DNA of 46,899 bases from positions 1 to 46,899 of IMG/VR virus record IMGVR_UViG_3300036770_000424. One strand, written 5' to 3'. Origin of the DNA: a virus. The position numbers were made by a program, and so were the translations under genes. Of the stretch, positions 40,621 to 46,899 are shown piece by piece (the stretch's first letter is position 1; the number at the start of each line of letters is the position of its first letter). Under the pieces are notes generated by a model. The model was not told where the DNA came from, searched no databases, and was given only the letters and a program-made list of their open reading frames with translations.

Positions 40621-41563
40621 TTTGTGACTCCAATCTACGTAGTTCAAGGGCGTACTGCTCGGCGGTTAATCCCAACCTTTTAGCCAAATTAACTTGGCTC
40701 GCTTTCAGCTTTATTTTGTTGGAAGCTGTACTGCGTACTGCTGGGGCTACCACGGTACTCGGTTTTGGCCGAGTTTCAGGCTTCGCCTTTGTCTCGGTTT
40801 CCTCTGTATCAAAATACTCGGGATACCGTCTGCGCATTGTTCTGTCCAAAATCGCAAAATATCTTTCGGACCCAACTACTGCTTCACCAGATTTTTCAAT
40901 CTTTTTGTGAACGCCTAAAGCCGTTGCAGTCATTTCATCATCCTGCCCATACCACTCGTTTTTTTGTAGCCAAGTGTTTAATAATGGGCTAGAGGGACGT
41001 GAAACTTGAGTCTCTTGTGCATTTTGTACTACAAAATTTTCTTCTTGTAAAGTAGGCGCTTTAAAATTATTAGCCTGCATTACTTTCAGATTAGCGGTTT
41101 GGAGAACCTGACTGGCCTCCATAATCTGATCAGAATCTCCAGAATCGTAAGCTTCTTTATATTTACGCTTAGCCATCTCGAGTTCTAAATTAGCAGCATT
41201 TTGAAGGGTGGTAGCGTATTCCTTTGTACCGCTCTCAATATATTGCTTGTACCGCTTGTTCTCTTCCATTAGCTTCTGGGCAAGAGCAATCGCTTCCTGC
41301 TGTTCTCTAGCGGCGCGTTCCTTCTCCCGGCGCTCATCGTGCCAGACCTTCTTCATCTGCTTAAGCTTTTGCTTTACGTTGTCGTCGTATTGGTCAAGCT
41401 CATCTTTCTCTAGCTCTTCCAAAAGAGACTTCGGCATTGGCTCACGACCCCTATCCTCTGGGGGCGTATCGTCTTCGACCTCGATCTCAAACTCGACAGA
41501 AGGTTTTTCCTCCGCCTGTGTCTCATCGGGAAACTTAAATTCTTCTACATTCATCTCAGGCAT
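40613..41563 (-). CDS. Capsid scaffolding protein
   Basis: A 316-residue protein with acidic N-terminus (EFEIEVEDDTPPEDRG), a long coiled-coil (LKQMKKVWHDERREKERAAR, LAQKLMEENKRYKQ), a disordered middle and a basic C-terminal tail (SNKIKLKASQVNLAKRLGL). This charge and coiled-coil layout and the position before the capsid gene fit an internal scaffold that is released after assembly. Confidence 0.8.
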   Translation of the reverse strand: MPEMNVEEFKFPDETQAEEKPSVEFEIEVEDDTPPEDRGREPMPKSLLEELEKDELDQYDDNVKQKLKQMKKVWHDERREKERAAREQQEAIALAQKLMEENKRYKQYIESGTKEYATTLQNAANLELEMAKRKYKEAYDSGDSDQIMEASQVLQTANLKVMQANNFKAPTLQEENFVVQNAQETQVSRPSSPLLNTWLQKNEWYGQDDEMTATALGVHKKIEKSGEAVVGSERYFAILDRTMRRRYPEYFDTEETETKAKPETRPKPSTVVAPAVRSTASNKIKLKASQVNLAKRLGLTAEQYALELRRLESQNG

Positions 41564-41575
41564 TTTGTGCTCCTG

Positions 41576-41992
41576 TTATTTACGTTTAATACCACGAGGA
41601 TCTTGAACAACAGCCTCGACTGAATCGTCATTAATTAATCTGAACTCGCGTCCGTGAATTAATAAACGTGAACCAGCGTTTGGTCTGACTAATATAAAGT
41701 CGCCTTTTTTACACCACGGGCCGCTCGGAAACCGGGAGGTGTCCTTATAGCAGTCCGGACCTAAATCAACTACCCAAAGCACTGTGGTTAATAGCTCTTC
41801 GTATTGGATCGTGGCGTCTGCTTTAACGATTCCGCTGTCGAACTCTTTTTCCACTTCTGGAATAGCGCACAAGATGTGGTATCCAGACGGTTTGGGAAGT
41901 TGGCTGGCTTTTTCTTCGGCTGTCGCTTCAAAATTAAATACTCCTACTACTTCTGGGCTATCGGGGTTTGAGCCGATAAGGATTTCACTCAT
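41576..41992 (-). CDS. GroES-like co-chaperonin (Cpn10)
   Basis: A 138-residue protein resembling the Cpn10 (GroES) fold: LPKPSGYHILCAIPEVEKE (about 32-50), a segment likely to be the mobile loop (FDSGIVKADATIQYEELL), the strand LWVVDLGPDCYKDT, then KKGDFILVRPNAGSRLLIHG and FRLINDDSVEAVV at the C-terminus. In T4 the analogous gp31 replaces host GroES to fold the capsid protein. It lies between portal and scaffold genes, so it probably assists capsid folding with host GroEL. Basic end DPRGIKRK. Confidence 0.75.
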   Translation of the reverse strand: MSEILIGSNPDSPEVVGVFNFEATAEEKASQLPKPSGYHILCAIPEVEKEFDSGIVKADATIQYEELLTTVLWVVDLGPDCYKDTSRFPSGPWCKKGDFILVRPNAGSRLLIHGREFRLINDDSVEAVVQDPRGIKRK

Positions 41993-42173
41993 CAGAGTTC
42001 TCCATTCGTTGTTGCAGGTCTAATGTGTACCCCCTCGCAGTGAGCAGACCCTTTATCTCACCGCAAGTTTTCTTGTAATCCTCAAAATTCTCAGACCTTC
42101 CTTCGGACAGAAAATCTTTGAGCTGAGTAACCTTCTCGTCGATTTGTTGGACGATCACTTCAAACGCTGTCAT
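41985..42173 (-). CDS. Small helical protein (62 aa)
   Basis: A 62-residue helical protein, MTAFEVIVQQIDEKVTQLKD then RSENFEDYKKTCGEIKGLLT, of a type seen between portal and scaffold genes in aquatic phages. Charged and amphipathic; possibly a coiled-coil assembly helper. It overlaps the portal gene and the GroES-like gene by a few bases. Confidence 0.7.
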   Translation of the reverse strand: MTAFEVIVQQIDEKVTQLKDFLSEGRSENFEDYKKTCGEIKGLLTARGYTLDLQQRMENSDE

Positions 42174-44698
42174 TTACTTTCCTTTTTTGGAGGTTCAGGC
42201 TTCTGGTTCTGCATTTCTTTTTGGTGGGCTTGGGCGGACAACTGTTTCATTAGGTCCATACCGATCTTAATCGTCTCGCGCTCACGCCCATCCCGCATCT
42301 CAGCGGCGGTGCGAATAGCTTCCATTTGTTTGTCGGCAGCGAGTTTTTCCCTCTCAATCTCAAGTTGAGACATGATGCGACCAGCTTCGATCTGCTGTTG
42401 TTTTGCCTTAAGCTCTGCATCTACTTGATCCTTAGCGGCCTTGCGCTGTTGTTCAGCTTGTTTGATAGCCATCTCCTGCTGCTGTAGCTGGACCATCGGA
42501 TCTTGCTGCATCTGTTGCGCTTGTTGTTGCGCGGCTTCTGCTTGATTCTGCTGGAGTAGCCGTTGTGCGGCCTGAGCCAACATCGGAGCCAGACGGGCCT
42601 CCACTTCGGGGTTCATATTGATCTCTTCGCCAGTCTCGTCCTTGTTAGGCGGCAAGTTGAACCCAAGCTGAATCTCGATCTGCTTCCTATACTCCATACC
42701 CAAGTGCTCGTTGATGTGGTTCATCATGGCAGCTTGCATCTGCTGGGCCATGGGGTTGTTCTGCAACAATTGGAGGATCTTGGGATCTTGCATAGCGCTC
42801 ATGTGGACTGTGATGTGCGCCTTGTGGTCTTGGTACTCAAACGCTTTGACAGGTTTGCCCATCAGGACGCTCTGGTTCTCAGTCACCGGATCTTCCGGCT
42901 TCTGATCCTCAGGCATCGGGACAAGCTTATCGGCATCTTTAATATTAAGCACCTCTAGCATCTGACGATGGAGAAGCGGTAGGTTATAGAGCTGTGGACT
43001 CGTCTGTGCCAACTGCAAGACCGCCTGATACTGGACGATCTTCTGCGCCATCGTGGATGCATTTGGGTCGGATACGGGGATAACATCAACGTCGTCATAG
43101 TCTGCTTTTTTCGCTCTGCGATGCCCCTCAATAGGCTCGTAGGAATATTCATCCGGGGTGTACGCAGCAATAATTTCTTTTAGAAGCCCCAACTCCTGCT
43201 TCATGGAGTAGTGGACGCGAGCCTGAACTGCACTCATTGTCTTAAGTGTCCGCTCCAAAATAGCCAGTGTTGTTCCTACGGGGGCTTGGGCTGACATGTC
43301 GGAGATCTGAAGATCTGCCGTATTAGCAAATCGACGACCTTCTTCAATGATCGTCTGGAATAATTGAAACAGTGTTTGACTCGGCTCCTTGTAGGGAAGC
43401 GCCATCAGGTTGTCTTTGATAGACCCACTCGGCACGTCCACGTCTCTGAACTCACCCGGAGCGATGGGAGTGTCATCACCCTTGACTCGTAACCCACGAG
43501 CCTTAAAGCCACCCGGCAGGTTTGCCAGCGTACCTGCGTCTACAAGCTGGCGGATAATGGAAGTCCCTGACTTGGCAAACGCTCCAACCAAGTGGATTAA
43601 GCCAAAGTAGTAGAACCCAAACCCCGGCACGTAGCCGTAATGCACGAAGTGCTGACGTTTCTGATAAGTGTCATCCTCGGGGTCCCAGTTGCGGCGGATC
43701 GCCAAAACAGTGTTTGACCCCTTCTCAATAGTGACGACGTAGGGCAACGCAATCCCGGTCAACTCACCTTTCTCGTCCCTATGCTCGTAGCCCAAAAGGT
43801 CAATCTCGACGTGCATCTCCAATATTTTGTAGCGCGTGTCCGTCGATGCCTTGAACCCAAGCTTCTCGGCGATTTTCTTCTCGACCTCATCCAGCACGTT
43901 GTCCGGTGGACCTAAGTCAATATCCCGGTAAAAGCCAGACACCTGCAAGCGGCGAAGCTCGTTCTCCGTCTTACGCATGACATGCGTAACCCGCTCCGCA
44001 GACTCAAGGTCTGAGGCGCCATACGGCACCACGATGTCCTCGGCTGGCACAAATATCGAGACTTGCCGCCCCAAACCGGGGTCGTAATAGACCTTTTTAA
44101 ACGCATTACCTGAAAGACCTAAACCCCAAAGCATCCTCTCGTGCTCGGGTCGGTACTCTTTCATCACGTCCATCAGCTGATAGTTCATATCCTCCTGAAC
44201 TCGCTGTGCAGCGTCTTTCTTCTCAGGAGTTTCTCTACCAATAATCTGCGTCCTCACAGGCCCTGCGGCTGGGAACGTAGACATCATCGTCTCGGACTGG
44301 AACTTAACCAAGGCTTCTGAGAGCAGTGGGTGGTACACCCCACACGCCCCTTCCCAAGGCTCGGCCCGCTCTTCGATCTTCAGGCCAAGAAGCTCAAGAC
44401 CATCAACGTAGGTCTGTATCCAATCTTTTCTTGAAGCTATGTCGTCGTCATAGTCTCCTACTAGCTCGGTAGCAATCCCAATAAGCTCTTCGTCGGGGAT
44501 AAACTCAGCAAGGTTGGCGTTGAAATCTTCAGCTGTTTCTTTGCGTGGTTCAATCTCAATCTCTATATCCCCTGCTCTAATCGATACCTCCTCGGGATCC
44601 TCGATCTCAATCTCGATGTCTGGTTCACCCAGCATAGCTGTTACGTCTTGTGAAGACATCCCAAGAGGGGCCTGATTAAGCGCTTTATCAATTGCCAT
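42170..44698 (-). CDS. Portal protein
   Basis: An 842-residue dodecameric portal subunit through which DNA is packaged and ejected. The N-terminal 50 residues are acidic (DIEIEIEDPEEVSIRAGD); the core contains WEGACGVYHPLLSEALVKF, MLWGLGLSGNAFKKVYYD and FVPAEDIVVPYGASDLES, usual for large podovirus-like portals. The last 150 residues are Gln-rich coiled coil (QAEAAQQQAQQMQQDPM, REKLAADKQMEAI), possibly a long barrel. It lies 9 bases after the large terminase gene. Confidence 0.85.
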   Translation of the reverse strand: MAIDKALNQAPLGMSSQDVTAMLGEPDIEIEIEDPEEVSIRAGDIEIEIEPRKETAEDFNANLAEFIPDEELIGIATELVGDYDDDIASRKDWIQTYVDGLELLGLKIEERAEPWEGACGVYHPLLSEALVKFQSETMMSTFPAAGPVRTQIIGRETPEKKDAAQRVQEDMNYQLMDVMKEYRPEHERMLWGLGLSGNAFKKVYYDPGLGRQVSIFVPAEDIVVPYGASDLESAERVTHVMRKTENELRRLQVSGFYRDIDLGPPDNVLDEVEKKIAEKLGFKASTDTRYKILEMHVEIDLLGYEHRDEKGELTGIALPYVVTIEKGSNTVLAIRRNWDPEDDTYQKRQHFVHYGYVPGFGFYYFGLIHLVGAFAKSGTSIIRQLVDAGTLANLPGGFKARGLRVKGDDTPIAPGEFRDVDVPSGSIKDNLMALPYKEPSQTLFQLFQTIIEEGRRFANTADLQISDMSAQAPVGTTLAILERTLKTMSAVQARVHYSMKQELGLLKEIIAAYTPDEYSYEPIEGHRRAKKADYDDVDVIPVSDPNASTMAQKIVQYQAVLQLAQTSPQLYNLPLLHRQMLEVLNIKDADKLVPMPEDQKPEDPVTENQSVLMGKPVKAFEYQDHKAHITVHMSAMQDPKILQLLQNNPMAQQMQAAMMNHINEHLGMEYRKQIEIQLGFNLPPNKDETGEEINMNPEVEARLAPMLAQAAQRLLQQNQAEAAQQQAQQMQQDPMVQLQQQEMAIKQAEQQRKAAKDQVDAELKAKQQQIEAGRIMSQLEIEREKLAADKQMEAIRTAAEMRDGRERETIKIGMDLMKQLSAQAHQKEMQNQKPEPPKKESK

Positions 44699-44707
44699 TT
44701 TTTATCC

Positions 44708-46222
44708 TTAGTAATACGCAGATTGTCTGCGTCTGAAATATTCCGGTTCTTCTTCCTCATCTAAGAGGGTGCGGACATAACCACCTCTACGGAACCGCAT
44801 CATCGCAAGCGATACAGAGTCGACATAGTCATCATGCTCCCCAGCAGGGAAACTTGCAACCTCATCAATAACTTCCTCCGCCCACTGCGTATTCGGCGCC
44901 CATACCCTTCCAGATGCAAATAAATCAGAAACTGCATTAAGTCTGGAAATCTTGTCATTACCACGACTTGGTGTGAACTCTTGCACTGGAATACCCATGG
45001 CACGTAGCTCATATATTAGAGGAGCACCTGAAGCTTTCTTCTCAATAATAACCGAGTCGGGTTCCCACTCATTATATTGTTCGATTGCTCTTTGTTTTAG
45101 CTCTGGAAACTCCATGCGATCTCGAAATGCGTTAAGCAAGATAATATTTGCTTGAGATTTACCCGTATCGTCGTCCTGATAGAACACACCCCACAACGTA
45201 CAGGCAGAATAGTCAGCACGATTGCTCTTTTCAAACGCCGTGTCCCATGCCATCAGGGTGAAATCGCAATAAGGTGGGTCATCCCCCTCCCAAATCTGCC
45301 ACCATTCACGTTTTACGATGGCAGAAGACTCTGAAACAGGGTTTTGTTGGTACTGAGCCTGCCATTTTCCGTTCGGAAGCTCGTTTTTAAGGGCATCAAG
45401 CTCTTCTTGCGACCAAAATTCGGGCCAAAGCGGGTTCCCAGAGGGCAAAATCGCAGGAAATTCAATAACTTCCCAGCCTTCTCCCCCTCTTTGGGCTTCT
45501 GCTTTCAGTACTTGCCCAGTTAAATCCTTTTTCGACCACCTCGTCATCACGATAACGATGGATCCACCCGGTTGCAGACGCTGTCTTGGCCCTGATGTGT
45601 ACCACTCGTAGGTCTTATCGTAAATTTCGGGGTTTATTTCCGCGAGGGCGGCTTCTTGTTCCGAGTGCGGGTCGTCAATAATGAGGAGATCCGCGCCCTT
45701 ACCCGTGACGGCACCTCCCACACCGATAGCAAAATAGTCTCCACCCGCGTTAGTCGCCCACCGCCCAGCAGCCTTAGAGTCCGCTTGTAGGCCAACTCCC
45801 GGAAATACTGATGTATAGATGTCCTGATCGACAAGATTTCGTACCTTTCTACCAAAACCAACGGCTAGTTCTGCCGTATGGGAGGTTTGAATGACTTTCT
45901 TATTAGGGTATTTACCTAGAAACCATGCCGGTAATAGGTAAGAAGCAAATTCAGACTTGGTATGCCGTGGAGGCATATTAATAATTAGGCGTTTTAGCTT
46001 GCCCTGCGCCACCCTCTCGAATGCCCTAGCCATCTTCTTGTGGTGGGCACCCTCAATAAAATGAGGCCACACTTTCTTTACAAAGTGCATAAAGTTATTT
46101 TTGGCGTCCTCGCGCTCCTTAATTACCTCATGCTGTGCCAGATCGGCATACAGCGCACGTAAATGTGCCTCAGGTAGATTGGGGAGTTTGCTCAGCAGTG
46201 CCTGTAATTGCTGTGGACTCAT
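44708..46222 (-). CDS. terL: Terminase large subunit
   Basis: A 504-residue packaging motor. The ATPase has a Walker A variant in NMPPRHTKSEFAS (about 83-94) and Walker B LLIIDD (179-184); IVIVMTRWS is a coupling-like motif. The C-terminal nuclease has LMAWDTAFEKSNRADYSAC with Asp327 as a metal ligand, and VIIEKKASGAPL and DDYVDSVSLAMM near the end. It cuts concatemers and pumps DNA through the portal. The gene overlaps the small terminase by 53 bases. Confidence 0.9.
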   Translation of the reverse strand: MSPQQLQALLSKLPNLPEAHLRALYADLAQHEVIKEREDAKNNFMHFVKKVWPHFIEGAHHKKMARAFERVAQGKLKRLIINMPPRHTKSEFASYLLPAWFLGKYPNKKVIQTSHTAELAVGFGRKVRNLVDQDIYTSVFPGVGLQADSKAAGRWATNAGGDYFAIGVGGAVTGKGADLLIIDDPHSEQEAALAEINPEIYDKTYEWYTSGPRQRLQPGGSIVIVMTRWSKKDLTGQVLKAEAQRGGEGWEVIEFPAILPSGNPLWPEFWSQEELDALKNELPNGKWQAQYQQNPVSESSAIVKREWWQIWEGDDPPYCDFTLMAWDTAFEKSNRADYSACTLWGVFYQDDDTGKSQANIILLNAFRDRMEFPELKQRAIEQYNEWEPDSVIIEKKASGAPLIYELRAMGIPVQEFTPSRGNDKISRLNAVSDLFASGRVWAPNTQWAEEVIDEVASFPAGEHDDYVDSVSLAMMRFRRGGYVRTLLDEEEEPEYFRRRQSAYY

Positions 46223-46793
46223 CTATTCCTAGTTCTTCTTCCAGAGATCTGGCTTCTACATCGACCACATCCATATCCAGCAGTCGCTGAATCTTGTCTT
46301 GGATGGCTTTTCGTAAATCATCGGACGTTTTGTGGGTAATCGTAATCTCAGATTTCTCTGTGAATGCACCCACGTCGGACAGCTTACCTAGTAGTTCAAT
46401 TGCACGAAGTTCGTATTTAACGTCGCCACACTGGCTAATTTCGAGCAATCTGTTGGTTATGTAGTTCCTCGCTTGGACTGCATCGTTAATGACTTGTCCA
46501 TCGTAGGCATCCAGAAGGGCGCCAAGCTTAATGGCAACCGAGCCTTTATATAGCTCGGGAGGATTATAGGATGAAGTAGGAGAACCTTTTTTCTTCTCCA
46601 CATCTACAGAATTAAATAGCTTCCTTGCTTCTTCTTGGTCTTCTTCTGTCATTTCAAACGGCATACCTAACTCAGCCATAAGCGATGCAGTCGAAGCAGC
46701 AATTCGAGAATTTTCTTTCAGAGAATCTCCAACTTCATCATTGAGATTATCTGGGTGCGGATGCTTGTTATCCGGAACAATATTTATGCCCAT
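46170..46793 (-). CDS. terS: Terminase small subunit-like protein
   Basis: A 207-residue protein directly before the large terminase. It is helical and charged: ELGMPFEMTEEDQEEARK, YDGQVINDAVQARNYITN, LSDVGAFTEKSEITITHK. The length and position fit the DNA-recognition subunit; the usual helix-turn-helix is not obvious. The overlap of 53 bases with terL indicates translational coupling. The ribosome site is poor, with GGAG 13 bases before ATG 46793. Confidence 0.7.
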   Translation of the reverse strand: MGINIVPDNKHPHPDNLNDEVGDSLKENSRIAASTASLMAELGMPFEMTEEDQEEARKLFNSVDVEKKKGSPTSSYNPPELYKGSVAIKLGALLDAYDGQVINDAVQARNYITNRLLEISQCGDVKYELRAIELLGKLSDVGAFTEKSEITITHKTSDDLRKAIQDKIQRLLDMDVVDVEARSLEEELGIDESTAITGTAEQTPQST

Positions 46794-46899
46794 AAAGGAA
46801 ACGGGACTCCAAAAAATGGAAGGGGGGCGTTTCTATGTTTGGGAATATAACACTATGTGGGAAAAAATGAAGGGGGGGGGGGGGCCGATTTTCTTTGCG
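46794..46899. other. Right-end gap with 13-G homopolymer
   Basis: There is no gene here. A run of 13 G (46872-46884) and a second GGGGGG run at 46823-46828 lie upstream of the terminase gene. On the - strand TATATT, a possible -10 box for the late operon, is visible, but no good -35. The homopolymer may be a sequencing or assembly artefact at the contig end. Confidence 0.5.

Overview
The window looks like most of the genome of a tailed, short-tailed (podovirus-like) dsDNA bacteriophage of the uncultured aquatic type. The evidence is large and small terminase, an 842-residue portal, a scaffold next to a Mu gpT-like capsid protein, gp4-like adaptors, a P22 gp10-like stabilisation protein and a 2791-residue injected-type polyvalent protein. 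I see no tape measure, sheath or baseplate genes. I also see no integrase, tRNA, CRISPR array, insertion sequence or DNA/RNA polymerase. The first reading frame runs in from outside, so the left end is cut and the polymerase genes may lie beyond it. The host cannot be named; cell-wall and injection genes fit a Gram-negative bacterium.

Region 1 (1-7609, + strand) is the early/replication module: a DUF3310 protein, a winged-helix protein, a small HNH protein, an SNF2-type helicase, a zinc-binding possible ssDNA-binding protein, a helix-turn-helix protein and a 948-residue primase-helicase. A strong sigma70-like promoter overlaps the SNF2 stop codon, and a rho-independent terminator at 7664-7688 closes the module.

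Region 2 (7687-46793, - strand) is one long late gene series read from right to left. In order of transcription it holds: terminase, portal, a GroES-like co-chaperonin, scaffold and capsid (46.8-38.6 kb, closed by a terminator); a run of small lysine/glycine-rich proteins and head-tail connectors (38.5-31.4 kb); a 17-repeat protein, a tail fibre with HxH motifs and a tail-fibre chaperone (31.4-28.2 kb); an AT-rich accessory island with three 2OG-Fe(II) oxygenases, a cupin and a complete carbamoyltransferase (28.2-24.4 kb); the lysis genes (24.4-22.6 kb); and tail/ejection proteins ending in the giant polyvalent protein (22.6-7.7 kb). Genes are packed with ATGA/TAATG overlaps. No gene-free stretch exceeds 300 bases; the largest gaps are 38458-38592 and 46794-46899.

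The parts most worth pursuing are the oxygenase/cupin/carbamoyltransferase island, the polyvalent protein (GHKL ATPase plus two HExxH zincins, a compositionally foreign segment, and two candidate overprinted genes), the phage GroES, the 20-residue repeat protein and the HxH fibre tip. Functions rest on motif recognition by eye, without database searches.
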